From Legionellaceae bacterium UBA2794 (lineage in GTDB: Bacteria; Pseudomonadota; Gammaproteobacteria; Legionellales; Legionellaceae): DNA of 40,824 nt. The notes beneath the pieces were generated by a model. That model did not search any database and was not told where the DNA came from. It worked only from the letters and a program-made list of their open reading frames with translations. The stretch spans positions 26,676-67,499 of the forward strand of contig DEHS01000094.1 of the NCBI GenBank assembly GCA_002352055.1. The letters are read 5' to 3'. This document shows, in pieces, positions 7,297 to 15,941 of this stretch. A program made the position numbers and the translations under genes. How positions within the stretch are numbered: the first letter of the stretch is position 1; each line of letters opens with the position of its first letter.

Positions 7297-8369
7297 ATAC
7301 TCAATTCCTTATCTAAAGCTAAATATGCTTCATTCTTATCTTTATTGAAACAATTTTGATACCATATCGGATTATCCAGATACCACTGAACTGTTTTTAG
7401 CATACCTGATTCAAAAGTCTCCGCAGGGCTCCAGGCCAAATCATGTTCCATTTTGCTGGCATCAATAGCATATCGTTTATCATGCCCTGCCCTGTCTGCT
7501 ACATGAACAATCAATTCCTGATATCTGTTGATTCCATTTACTTTGACTGCTACCAATTCATTTAAAATAGTACAGGCTGTTTCCACCACTTCACTATTTG
7601 TTTTTTCGTTATGGCCACCGATGTTATAAGTCGAACCAACTTTACCTTTGGTTAAAACAGCATAAAGCGCACGCACATGATCGTCCACAAAAAGCCAGTC
7701 ACGAATTTGCGATCCATCACCATAAATTGTGAGTGGCTTTCCCATTAATGCATTCCCAATAATTTTAGGAATCAATTTTTCAGGAAATTGGTAAGGACCG
7801 TAATTGTTGGAACAATTAGTAATTACAACAGGCAGGCCGTAAGTCCTATACCATGCTCTTACCAAATGATCTGAGCTTGCCTTAGTTGCGGAATATGGGG
7901 AACTTGGCGCATAAGGTGTATTTTCAGTAAACAACGCACCTGATTCCGCAAGATCGCCATAAACTTCATCCGTTGATATATGATGAAATCGAAATTGTTG
8001 CTGACGTTCAGGAGACAAATATTGCCAATAAGTCCGTGATACCTCAAGTAGCGTAAACGTTCCGATAATATTGGTCTGGATGAACTCTGCAGGACCATGG
8101 ATTGAGCGATCAACATGGCTTTCTGCTGCAAGATGCATCACGGCATCCGGTTGGTAGCGCAAAAAAAGTTCTTCAATTTTTTTTTGAGAACATATATCCA
8201 CATGATGAAAGTGATAACGACTGTTTTTATTTATATGTTCCAGGGAGCTCAGATTTCCCGCATAAGTTAGTTTATCAACATTAATAATCACATGTTCTGT
8301 GTATTGAATTAAATACCGAATCAAAGCCGAACCAATAAATCCTGCGCCACCCGTAATTAAAATTCTCAT
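7293..8369 (-). CDS. rmlB: dTDP-glucose 4,6-dehydratase
   Basis: The 358-residue extended short-chain dehydrogenase converts dTDP-glucose to dTDP-4-keto-6-deoxyglucose. The NAD-binding TGGAGFIGS is at residues 6-14, the catalytic STDEVYG has Asp134 and Glu135, and the Tyr159-x3-Lys163 pair is in YSATK. These are the active-site residues of RmlB. The gene starts 12 bases after wecE ends and overlaps rmlA, so the three are translated from one message. Its keto sugar is the substrate of the aminotransferase encoded just upstream. Confidence 0.96.
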   Translation of the reverse strand: MRILITGGAGFIGSALIRYLIQYTEHVIINVDKLTYAGNLSSLEHINKNSRYHFHHVDICSQKKIEELFLRYQPDAVMHLAAESHVDRSIHGPAEFIQTNIIGTFTLLEVSRTYWQYLSPERQQQFRFHHISTDEVYGDLAESGALFTENTPYAPSSPYSATKASSDHLVRAWYRTYGLPVVITNCSNNYGPYQFPEKLIPKIIGNALMGKPLTIYGDGSQIRDWLFVDDHVRALYAVLTKGKVGSTYNIGGHNEKTNSEVVETACTILNELVAVKVNGINRYQELIVHVADRAGHDKRYAIDASKMEHDLAWSPAETFESGMLKTVQWYLDNPIWYQNCFNKDKNEAYLALDKELSI

Positions 8370-8381
8370 TTCTTTCTTCCA

Positions 8382-9530
8382 TTAAACCACTAATTTTAGA
8401 GCCTCATTAAATTGCTCATATACCCTATCCTGTTGCGCATGAGTTAAACCAACCCATAATGGCAATCGAATAATCTGGGATGAGACTGAGTCCGTCACAT
8501 TGAGGGTACCTTGAGCTCTTCCGTAACGAAGTCCGGCCTTTGCTGAATGTAAAGGTACATAATGAGATACCGCTTTTACTTGATTCCGGTTTAACTCTTC
8601 CAGAATAATTTCCCGATTAATATCTGATGAAAGTATCACATAATACATATGAGCATTATGCTGGCAGTCTGTTGGGATAAAGGGACGATGCAAGATACCC
8701 ATCCCCTCGAGCTCTTTAAATTGCTCATCATAATAACGCCAAATTGCCAAACGCTGTTCGGTAATTTCCTGCGCCTGCTCAAACTGTGCCATAAGAAAGG
8801 CTGCGATCATTTCGCTGGGTAAATAAGAGGAGCCCACATCCTGCCAGGTATACTTATCAATTTCACCACGCAAAAAGCGACTTCTATCTGTTCCTTTCTC
8901 ACGGATTATTTCCGCTTGCAATGCGAGTTGTGGATCATTGACTAACAATGCGCCCCCCTCTCCAGATATAATATTTTTGGTTTCATGAAAACTAAACGCA
9001 CCAAGCTCTCCAATGCTTCCCAGGGCTTTACCTTTATAGCTGGCCAAAACACCTTGTGCCGCGTCTTCAACTACTGCAAGATTGTGTCGGCTGGCAATAG
9101 CAAGAATGGCATCCATATCACAACCCACACCGGCATAATGAACGGGTACAATTGCTTTGGTTCTGGGAGTTATCGCAGCCTCTATAAGACGCTCATCAAT
9201 ATTTAAGGTATCTTTTCGAATATCGACAAAAACCGGAATACCCCCCTGCAATACAAATGCATTAGCTGTAGATACAAAGGTGTAGGACGGCATTATAATT
9301 TCATCCCCCGGCTGAATGTCTAATAACAAAGCCGCCATTTCCAAAGCCGCTGTACAGGAATGAGTGAGGAGTGCTTTGTAGCAGTTCGTTTGCTGCTCAA
9401 TCCAGGCATGAGATTTTTTGGTAAATTGTCCATCGCCTGATAGTTTTTCATGCAAAGCTTGTGCAATATATGTTATTTCTTTTCCGGTTTTATAAGGGTT
9501 ATTAAATGGAATTATTAAATCATTAATCAT
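8382..9530 (-). CDS. wecE: dTDP-4-amino-4,6-dideoxygalactose transaminase
   Basis: The 382-residue PLP enzyme belongs to the DegT/DnrJ/EryC1 family and matches WecE (RffA) along its length, for instance TAALEMAALLLDIQPGDE, MPSYTFVSTANAFVL, IVPVHYAGV and DKYTWQDVGSSYLPS. The PLP Lys185 lies in SFHETKN. WecE moves an amino group to C4 of dTDP-4-keto-6-deoxyglucose, giving dTDP-Fuc4N. In enterobacteria the next step is acetylation by WecD; no close WecD is seen here, but a different GNAT enzyme is encoded two genes upstream of gtrA. A C4 epimer product (viosamine) cannot be ruled out by eye, but the resemblance to WecE is strong. Confidence 0.92.
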   Translation of the reverse strand: MINDLIIPFNNPYKTGKEITYIAQALHEKLSGDGQFTKKSHAWIEQQTNCYKALLTHSCTAALEMAALLLDIQPGDEIIMPSYTFVSTANAFVLQGGIPVFVDIRKDTLNIDERLIEAAITPRTKAIVPVHYAGVGCDMDAILAIASRHNLAVVEDAAQGVLASYKGKALGSIGELGAFSFHETKNIISGEGGALLVNDPQLALQAEIIREKGTDRSRFLRGEIDKYTWQDVGSSYLPSEMIAAFLMAQFEQAQEITEQRLAIWRYYDEQFKELEGMGILHRPFIPTDCQHNAHMYYVILSSDINREIILEELNRNQVKAVSHYVPLHSAKAGLRYGRAQGTLNVTDSVSSQIIRLPLWVGLTHAQQDRVYEQFNEALKLVV

Positions 9531-9579
9531 GAACTATCCTAAAGACATTGTCTGTTTAATAAATGCAGTCATCATAATT

Positions 9580-9984
9580 CTAAATCTCTGTTTTAAGAGG
9601 AAATACAAAAAAACGTAACAAACAAAATAAAATTCCAGCAACAACAAAAATGGCCAATCCCTGCACAAGTTGATGAGGATAAAGTAATTTATCGGATAAG
9701 ATAAACAGCATCAAATAATTAATGGCATAACCGATTAAATACGCTATAGAAAACTTAACCGCTGTATCGAAGCTCATCGTTCGTTGAGAAAATGAATATT
9801 TGGCATGTCCAAAGTACGCTATTATTGCCCCGATAGAATAAAAAATCGTTATAGCAATCTTCGGGTCAAGCCAAAAAAAAGTAACAATTAAATAAACTAC
9901 ATATCCAATTAAATTATTAATGACCCCTACAATACCATAACGCATTATTTCGCGGAGATCCGGATATTTGAATAAAGGTTTCAT
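9580..9984 (-). CDS. GtrA-family membrane protein (putative lipid-linked sugar flippase)
   Basis: The 134-residue protein has four hydrophobic segments (about residues 15-38, 42-60, 75-97 and 103-128) and the family features RYGIVGVINNLIGY near the start and LLRFFVFP at the end. GtrA proteins are thought to flip undecaprenyl-phosphate-linked sugars across the inner membrane. It overlaps the end of the adenylation-enzyme gene by 4 bases (ATGA type), so the two are translationally coupled. A GtrB-like transferase lies upstream in the same operon and a GT-C-like protein lies just beyond it, so the three could form a Gtr modification system. Confidence 0.88.
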   Translation of the reverse strand: MKPLFKYPDLREIMRYGIVGVINNLIGYVVYLIVTFFWLDPKIAITIFYSIGAIIAYFGHAKYSFSQRTMSFDTAVKFSIAYLIGYAINYLMLFILSDKLLYPHQLVQGLAIFVVAGILFCLLRFFVFPLKTEI

Positions 9985-11525
9985 ATCATTTGCTCTACTA
10001 ATTGGCGTCGATCAACTTTTCCATTTGCATTTTTTGGGAGTATATTTTTAATAAAAATCCGGTTAGGAAGCATGTAATCTGGCAAAAGCTCTGTTAATTG
10101 TTGCAGAATATTATGTTCTTCCAATAATTCATCGGCCGCCGCAAAAGCAATAATTTTTCCAAACGAGGAATGAGTACGATGATAAATAACCGCAGCCTGA
10201 TTTACATGCGCTAATTTGGCTAGCGCCTGTTCTATCTCTTCAAGCTCAATACGATACCCCATATGTTTTATCTGATTGTCTTTACGCCCTACAAAGTAAA
10301 GCAAGCCATCAATTTCTTCAACAATATCTCCAGTTCGATACATTGGCTTCATAAATCGATGGCTATCACTTATGAAATTAAATGAAGCGTTTGTTCTTGC
10401 TATATCGTTGAAGTAACCAGCACCAACATTAGGCCCAATAAGGCAGAGCTCTCCTTTAGTCACCTCCTGCTCATCGTCATCCAGGATTTTATAGTCAAAA
10501 TTCTTATTCAATTTTCCTAGAGGAGGTAAACCATTCAAATCATTAAAATCAGATTCAGTGATAAAATAAGCACTGCAAATACACGTGCACTCTGTAGGGC
10601 CATAAACATTGACGATTGAGGTTCTGGAAGCAAAAATCTCGTACAATTTTTTTAACTCTGCCTTTGGATATCCTTCCCCACCAAAAATAATGCATCGTAA
10701 ATACTGCATGCTTTGAGGTGGCAAAGCTTTCATTGTCATAAGATAGATCAATAGTGATGGAACAGAAAACCAGATCGTGCACTGAGCCTGCTCTATAAAG
10801 GCAACCAGCTCATAAGGGCGGGTTAATAATTCTTTATGAACCGGAGTTAAAGATGCGCCTGAAAATAGCCCCACATAAAAATCAAAGACCGAATTATCAA
10901 AATACATAGGGCTTAAATTAGCAAAATTATCATTAGGTGCTATTTGAAAACATTCTTGTCCCCAATGAATAAAATGAAGCACATTCTGATGGGTTATCGC
11001 CACACCTTTTGGAACTCCCGTTGAACCAGAAGTAAACATGACATAGGCAATAGTGCTGCCATCCACCTTAGCCATTAATTGTTTTTGAAGCTCACGATCA
11101 TTATCAGTAACTAAAGGAAGCGTTGCCAAATCAAGAGCGACATTCTTACCTCCAGAAGTCATTGCCAAATCCTGCATCGCCTTCATCGATAAAGGATTAT
11201 CACTAAATATTAATTTAGGTTTACTCACATTTATAATTTGTAAATTTCTGGCCAGTGGCGCATTGACGTCCAGGTTAACGTAAGTAATACCCAGTCGGAT
11301 GCATGCAATCATTAAGGCATATGATAAAAAAAACTTGCTATGACCAATAGCAATAACATCCCCTGATTGAATTTTTTGTGCCAGAAGAAAGGTGCCTAGT
11401 CGCTCAGACCAATGATCCAAATCAGCATAAGTAAATTGCTGCTCCGTATAGCGCAATGCACAATTCTCAGCATGTCTATGCGCTACTTCAATGAAAAATA
11501 ACCCTAAATTGTGATGATAAGTCAT
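9981..11525 (-). CDS. stand-alone adenylation enzyme, amino-acid or acyl activating
   Basis: The 514-residue protein is one ANL adenylation domain with no fused carrier. Core motifs are A3 MFTSGSTGVPKG (163-174), A5 YGPTEC (308-313), A8 GRKDNQIKHMGYR and A10 LPKNANGKVDR with Lys503. It would form an acyl adenylate and load it on a carrier protein, most likely the one encoded at 13104-13343. In A4, FDNSV keeps the Asp (Asp210) that holds the alpha-amino group of amino acids, so an amino acid substrate is plausible. DltA (D-alanine) is the closest named type in size and layout, but the other pocket residues do not let me name the substrate. It starts 70 bases after the GNAT gene ends. Confidence 0.85.
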   Translation of the reverse strand: MTYHHNLGLFFIEVAHRHAENCALRYTEQQFTYADLDHWSERLGTFLLAQKIQSGDVIAIGHSKFFLSYALMIACIRLGITYVNLDVNAPLARNLQIINVSKPKLIFSDNPLSMKAMQDLAMTSGGKNVALDLATLPLVTDNDRELQKQLMAKVDGSTIAYVMFTSGSTGVPKGVAITHQNVLHFIHWGQECFQIAPNDNFANLSPMYFDNSVFDFYVGLFSGASLTPVHKELLTRPYELVAFIEQAQCTIWFSVPSLLIYLMTMKALPPQSMQYLRCIIFGGEGYPKAELKKLYEIFASRTSIVNVYGPTECTCICSAYFITESDFNDLNGLPPLGKLNKNFDYKILDDDEQEVTKGELCLIGPNVGAGYFNDIARTNASFNFISDSHRFMKPMYRTGDIVEEIDGLLYFVGRKDNQIKHMGYRIELEEIEQALAKLAHVNQAAVIYHRTHSSFGKIIAFAAADELLEEHNILQQLTELLPDYMLPNRIFIKNILPKNANGKVDRRQLVEQMI

Positions 11526-11595
11526 ATTGATACTCGTATATTTGAGCCAATCTATTCTGTTTTATAAAAAACAAGCCCGGATTATGTTTAAAGTG

Positions 11596-12372
11596 TCAGC
11601 CCTTGGGAATCGTAAAAAACAAATAAGGTCTATCCGCTGCAATAAATCCCACTGAATTACAAAGAGCCATCGAGCCGAAATTATTTGTAAAACAATCCCA
11701 TACGGGGGCTACTGATAATTCGGTGCATCGATGGATAAAGCCTAATACAGCCTGTTTACCAAGGCCCAAATTTCTAAAATTCGGCAGGGTAAGCACATCA
11801 ATTTCAGCACAATGATTCGCCTCTGCGGCTGCGTAGCATATTGAAGCAATTTGATTATTGTAAGTAACAACAACTGCTTTTGAGCCTTTTATAAAATCTT
11901 CTGTATTCCGCCAAAATCGGGATACAACATGAAACTCCAGATCAATTTTTGCACAATTTCCTTCATTAACAATAACGCAATGTATGTTGTCTTTAGCCTG
12001 AGTATCACGAATTAATGGTTCCTGATCAAAAATAAATCTTTGTCGTTGTGATTGAAAGGCTTCATATTCAGGCTTTAATATAAACTGCGGTGCCTGTGGT
12101 GCGTACAAACGAATTTTTTCAGGAGTGAACTGTTTACTTACAAACAGGTAATGTTCGAGTTTCAGTTCGAAAGAATTATCTACCACCCCAAACAATTGTG
12201 CAAATCCAAAGCGATGTTCTACATAAATTTGGGTAGGATTAGCAGAATCATTGACAAATACTACCCCATCTTGCTTTTGCAATAATACAGCCGCAATCAA
12301 AGGATAAAAAAATGATTCCTTTAAATATAATTCATATACAGATTGATAGTTTGTGTTTTCAAGTAAAATCAT
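11596..12372 (-). CDS. GNAT-family N-acyltransferase
   Basis: The protein has 258 residues from the ATG at 12372, one base after the SDR stop codon; an in-frame ATG at 12393 would overlap that gene by 20 bases. The C-terminal part has GNAT features: the acyl-CoA/pantetheine loop in LPNFRNLGLGKQAVLGFI and the late WDCFTNNFGSMALCNSVGF, which resembles the Pfam GNAT_acetyltran group. Given its place between the SDR/carrier genes and the adenylation gene, its donor may be the carrier-bound acyl group and its acceptor the 4-amino group of dTDP-Fuc4N, in place of WecD. The N-terminal 130 residues are not recognised. Confidence 0.75.
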   Translation of the reverse strand: MILLENTNYQSVYELYLKESFFYPLIAAVLLQKQDGVVFVNDSANPTQIYVEHRFGFAQLFGVVDNSFELKLEHYLFVSKQFTPEKIRLYAPQAPQFILKPEYEAFQSQRQRFIFDQEPLIRDTQAKDNIHCVIVNEGNCAKIDLEFHVVSRFWRNTEDFIKGSKAVVVTYNNQIASICYAAAEANHCAEIDVLTLPNFRNLGLGKQAVLGFIHRCTELSVAPVWDCFTNNFGSMALCNSVGFIAADRPYLFFTIPKG

Positions 12373-12373
12373 T

Positions 12374-13114
12374 TTAGATGGTAAGCCCGCCATTTACATC
12401 AAGGATGACTCCATTGAGAAAATCGTTAGTTATTAACGTACCTACTGCCTGAGCTACCTCATGTGAGTGGCCTAACCTCCTCAGGGGAGTATTCGATTGG
12501 ATGTGTTTAATAATGGATTCGTTTAGTGCATTATGAGTCGAATCGGTTGCTATAAATCCTGGAGCAACGGCATTACAACGGATACCGAATACACCTAATT
12601 CTTTAGATAAAGTAATGGTCATCGCATTAACTCCCGCTTTTGCTGCAGAATAGGCAACTTGCCCTTCATTGCCATAGGCACTAATGGAACTGATGTTAAT
12701 AATCACCCCTTTGGTGCGAGTTAGAGCCATTTGTTCTACAACTGCAGATGACATAATAAAAACAGAATCGAGATTTGCTGTGATGCAGGAGCGAAACTTT
12801 TCATAATCATGCATCATTTTGGCAGGATTCATAATATTGAGCATGGGCTCACTGTATATAACCCCTGCATTATTGATTAAACTATTAATTCGTTGATGAC
12901 GACCGATTATCAGCTCAATATTCGCCTTAACTTCCATAGGATTGGTCACATCGAAGTTATAAGTTTCGATCTCTTCGGGAAGTTGTGCCAAGGCCTCACT
13001 GTCCCTATCCGCAACCAAAACTTTAGCGCCACACTCATGTAAATAAAGCGAGATTGCCAAACCCAATCCTTTGGCTCCTCCAGTAACCAGCACCACTGAT
13101 CCCTTAAGCTCCAA
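12374..13114 (-). CDS. short-chain dehydrogenase/reductase (FabG-like)
   Basis: This is a classical SDR with the cofactor motif TGGAKGLG near the start, NNAG, and the catalytic Ser-Tyr-Lys set in NISSISAYGNEGQVAYSAAK. Such enzymes reduce 3-oxoacyl-carrier substrates or oxidise alcohols. The reading frame opens at a TTG at 13135; I prefer the TTG at 13114 (MELKGSVVLVTGG), which has AAAGG eight bases upstream and gives 246 residues. A GTG at 13123 is also possible. It overlaps the carrier-protein gene by about 11 bases, which suggests that it acts on the carrier-bound group. FabG for fatty acid synthesis is unlikely in this operon. Confidence 0.82.
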   Translation of the reverse strand: MELKGSVVLVTGGAKGLGLAISLYLHECGAKVLVADRDSEALAQLPEEIETYNFDVTNPMEVKANIELIIGRHQRINSLINNAGVIYSEPMLNIMNPAKMMHDYEKFRSCITANLDSVFIMSSAVVEQMALTRTKGVIINISSISAYGNEGQVAYSAAKAGVNAMTITLSKELGVFGIRCNAVAPGFIATDSTHNALNESIIKHIQSNTPLRRLGHSHEVAQAVGTLITNDFLNGVILDVNGGLTI

Positions 13115-13343
13115 AATTAACACCTTTATTTTCAAGTACAGTCATAATAGAGCGGATGGAGGTCATTTGGATAATATCAGGTATTTCCAACGAAACATTA
13201 AATTCACGCTCGAGCGTTACTACGAGATCCATTTGTTTTAACGAATCCCAACTGCTTATGTTTTCTTTACATAAATCAATAACTATTTGATCCTTTCTCA
13301 AGCTAAATATATTGGCCAAAACGGAAACCAAATGCTGATTCAT
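13104..13343 (-). CDS. acyl/peptidyl carrier protein
   Basis: The protein has 79 residues, starting from the ATG at 13343 with AGGGG nine bases upstream; a longer in-frame reading to 13469 runs through the previous gene and is not the real start. The phosphopantetheine site is Ser34 in SWDSLKQMDLV, a standard DSL motif, and the rest fits the four-helix acidic carrier fold. Two bases separate it from the PglD-like gene, and it overlaps the SDR. It should carry the substrate loaded by the adenylation enzyme at 9981-11525. It needs a phosphopantetheinyl transferase; one is encoded at 27628. Confidence 0.85.
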   Translation of the reverse strand: MNQHLVSVLANIFSLRKDQIVIDLCKENISSWDSLKQMDLVVTLEREFNVSLEIPDIIQMTSIRSIMTVLENKGVNFGA

Positions 13344-13345
13344 AA

Positions 13346-14017
13346 TTAAACCCCTATAAATTTCACATAATCCTGTGATGAATAACGCAGTTCTTCCCCA
13401 GAGCGTGCTAGATAAACGCTGGATGATTTGACATTTTTTGTTATTAATGCGCCCGCGCCAATAATACAATACTCACCCACAGATACCTGATTCACTACTG
13501 TTGCATTGACCCCGACAAAACTATTTCTTTTCACGGTGGCTTGCCCTGCAATGACCGCATCGGAAGCAATCCAGCAATGGTCCTCAACAATTGAATGATG
13601 CCCTATGGTGACATTTGCCCATATCATAGTATTAGAGCCAATTCGAACATGTGGTTCAATGACCGTTGAGGGGAGTACTATTGAGCCTTCACCAATAGGA
13701 TATTGAGTGTAAACTCGAGCATCGGGATGAACATAAGTTTCAATTGGATAACCTATTTCCTTCAAGCGTTGAAACATGGTCTCGCGTGTGCGATTAATAT
13801 CATTGTATCCCATAGCCATAATTACAGAATGATGATGCGGATCAAATTGATTAGAAAGCATGGATAGGGGTATGGTGTCAAACTCTGGAATACCGTTTAA
13901 GTCTGCATACTCATCATCCACTGTGAGCGCGACAACATTGTAGCGATTATCCTGCTTTAAATATTCTGTTAAAATTTCTGCAGTGATTGCATTCCCCGCT
14001 AATATAATTTTTTTCAC
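13346..14017 (-). CDS. PglD/NeuD-type sugar O- or N-acyltransferase
   Basis: This 223-residue protein has an N-terminal Rossmann-like half (KKIILAGNAITAEIL, residues 2-16) and a C-terminal left-handed beta-helix of hexapeptide repeats, seen as runs such as IGEGSIVLPSTVIEPHVRIG and VGEYCIIGAGALITKNV. That architecture is found in PglD, NeuD and PerB, which acylate amino sugars or sialic acids using acetyl-CoA. The likely catalytic His is in IGHHSIVE. It overlaps the propeller-protein gene by 4 bases. It could acetylate the same sugar as the GNAT enzyme or another position. Confidence 0.82.
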   Translation of the reverse strand: MKKIILAGNAITAEILTEYLKQDNRYNVVALTVDDEYADLNGIPEFDTIPLSMLSNQFDPHHHSVIMAMGYNDINRTRETMFQRLKEIGYPIETYVHPDARVYTQYPIGEGSIVLPSTVIEPHVRIGSNTMIWANVTIGHHSIVEDHCWIASDAVIAGQATVKRNSFVGVNATVVNQVSVGEYCIIGAGALITKNVKSSSVYLARSGEELRYSSQDYVKFIGV

Positions 14018-14982
14018 AATTTGTTTTCCAATTGCGCTAGACCAAATCCGGTCTGCCCATAATTATTACCATTGTATAACATATACAATTGACCTTTATG
14101 TTCAAAGATATAGGGATAACAAATCATCTGACTGTCCCAACCTTCGATTGAGACATCGATACCAGAAATTTTATCGTTACGTACCCAGTGTAAACCATCT
14201 TTTGAGTAAGCAAATCCAATTCTATAGGTATCAATCTCTTTTGTTGCGCGATGCGCAAACCACATATAATAAATATTATTTTTGAAATAAACACTGGGTC
14301 GACCAAATGCATATTCATATTCATCAGCAAAGGGCAAACACATACCCGGATCACAATCCCAGTCTATTCCATCTTTAGAGGAGGCATGATGAATCCCATA
14401 ATGATGATGCCAGCCATTCTCCCGTTTCTCCCATTTGATCCCTGAGTTATACCAGGTGTGCCAAATGTCATCTTTAATATGAAATGCGGTTGCTGCGGCA
14501 AAGAGGGGATTATTTTTATCTCGTCCTAATACGGGTCCGGGAAATTCTTTTTTTAATGTGAGCTCATCGAGATTTAATATGGCTCTCCCGGTATCACAGC
14601 ACCATAAGTTCTCTGGAAGATTTTGCCATCCGACAAAGTATAAATAGTGTTGATTTTTATGCGTTACAATGCAAACACTGATTACCCCATCACAATCAAA
14701 ATAACCTTGATCACCTGGGGCTAATGCCAGCTTGGGTTCTCCAAGTAACTTTAGAGTTCCAGTAGATAAGTCAGCATAACTTAAAAATACATGAGAGCGT
14801 GACTTTGAGTCGCGACATGTAAAAGCAATTACAAAAATATCATCCTGGTAATGAACAGCGCAAGGATGTGAGCCATGAGTGTATCCAGGTATATCAGGAT
14901 GAAAAATAAGACCTGATTTCCTCCAACAAAAAGGAGTTAACTCCATTAAATTTTCCTGTTTTTCCATACACTCTTGCATCAT
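14014..14982 (-). CDS. five-bladed beta-propeller protein, glycosidase-family 43/32-like
   Basis: The 322-residue protein has repeated blade-like stretches with W/Y-rich strands (VFLSYADLSTGTLK, NQHYLYFVGWQNLP, WHTWYNSGIKWEKR, NNIYYMWFAHRAT, GQLYMLYNGNNYG), typical of the GH43/GH32/GH68 propeller superfamily. No signal peptide is visible, so it is probably cytoplasmic and may act on or bind activated sugars, not secreted glycans. Related cytoplasmic propellers occur in other O-antigen loci, where their role is unclear. The start could be the ATG at 14982 or the next ATG a codon later. It overlaps both neighbours by 4 bases. I do not assign a reaction. Confidence 0.65.
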   Translation of the reverse strand: MMQECMEKQENLMELTPFCWRKSGLIFHPDIPGYTHGSHPCAVHYQDDIFVIAFTCRDSKSRSHVFLSYADLSTGTLKLLGEPKLALAPGDQGYFDCDGVISVCIVTHKNQHYLYFVGWQNLPENLWCCDTGRAILNLDELTLKKEFPGPVLGRDKNNPLFAAATAFHIKDDIWHTWYNSGIKWEKRENGWHHHYGIHHASSKDGIDWDCDPGMCLPFADEYEYAFGRPSVYFKNNIYYMWFAHRATKEIDTYRIGFAYSKDGLHWVRNDKISGIDVSIEGWDSQMICYPYIFEHKGQLYMLYNGNNYGQTGFGLAQLENKL

Positions 14983-15941
14983 TCACATCCTGCTTTAAGA
15001 AGCCGTTCCAAATATTCAACGCGGCTTACTCCTAATTTTTCTGCTGTAGCATAAAGCTTATCTCTTAATTCCGGATTTACTCCTTCAAGCTGCCCCAGAT
15101 AGCGAGTTCGTATACTGCCGCCCCGTTTTCCTACATGGGGAACATCGATATTGATTGAAGGAGGGTCGTTAGAAACAACGAAATCAATGACATAAAAACA
15201 ATGGCTTAGTTCCCAGGAAATTTTCACATTCCTTGCATTTTGCGGTAGTGCAGACATAGGAACATCATAAGCATAAAGAGGATTATTTTTAATGAGCATT
15301 TTACCCAGCTCAGTTTGTTTTATCCAGGGAGCCAGCCCTTCATCACAAATTAGTACTTGTCCACCAGGTTTTACGACCCGATTCATTTCTGAAATTCCTT
15401 TTTGAATATCAGGAAATAAATTCAAACCTCCAAAATGATAAGCTGCATCAAAAACATCATCAGCGAAGGGAAGATTGGTCGCATCACTTAATGAAAAAAA
15501 TACCTCTACCCCTCCTGAACACAATCTCGTCCCATACTTTTCATACCCCGACACCAGCATTTGTTTCGAAATATCCTGGGCGTAAATTGCTCCCTCACCC
15601 CCAAGTTGCTGTGCGATAAACGGTAAATCATGACCTGAACCAGCACCTGTAACTAAAATAGTTTGCCCTTTCATTAAATTTAGTCGGGACACCAGGTTGG
15701 TGCGTAAGGTTTTTTCATCTGTGCCGAAAGTTCTATAAACCCAACTATAAGAATTATCATGAATAATTGCTGCATCTTCTACAGAATAATCGTTTGCATT
15801 CTCAGGTTCACACGCAAAGACAGGTATATCAGAGCCTGGTAAAATAGAAAAAAAGTGCCCATTAGCACAAACGAGTCCATTGTCTTTATGGGATAAAAGT
15901 TGACGACAATTTAATTCTGTACAGTAATAACTTAAACTCAT
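14979..15941 (-). CDS. class I SAM-dependent methyltransferase with N-terminal zinc-ribbon-like segment
   Basis: The 320-residue protein begins with a Cys-rich segment, Cys7/Cys12 then VCANGHFF, similar to the zinc ribbon of RlmA-type methyltransferases. The SAM-binding motif is VTGAGSGHD (about residues 96-104), followed by YAQDISKQML and the post-motif MNRVVKPGGQVLICDEG. It probably methylates a sugar or carrier-bound acyl group in this operon. A role in rRNA modification is less likely given the neighbours. It overlaps both neighbours by 4 bases. Confidence 0.8.
   Translation of the reverse strand: MSLSYYCTELNCRQLLSHKDNGLVCANGHFFSILPGSDIPVFACEPENANDYSVEDAAIIHDNSYSWVYRTFGTDEKTLRTNLVSRLNLMKGQTILVTGAGSGHDLPFIAQQLGGEGAIYAQDISKQMLVSGYEKYGTRLCSGGVEVFFSLSDATNLPFADDVFDAAYHFGGLNLFPDIQKGISEMNRVVKPGGQVLICDEGLAPWIKQTELGKMLIKNNPLYAYDVPMSALPQNARNVKISWELSHCFYVIDFVVSNDPPSINIDVPHVGKRGGSIRTRYLGQLEGVNPELRDKLYATAEKLGVSRVEYLERLLKAGCE

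Noticed and set aside
6418..9530. dTDP-rhamnose pathway
   Set aside because: rmlC and rmlD are absent, and the third gene is a WecE-type aminotransferase, so an amino sugar is more likely.
9981..11525. DltA (D-alanine for teichoic acid)
   Set aside because: The organism is Gram-negative, no dltB or dltD is nearby, and the other pocket residues differ from what I know of DltA; only the general type matches.
12374..13135. FabG of fatty acid synthesis
   Set aside because: It is in a surface-sugar operon overlapping a dedicated carrier protein and away from fab genes.
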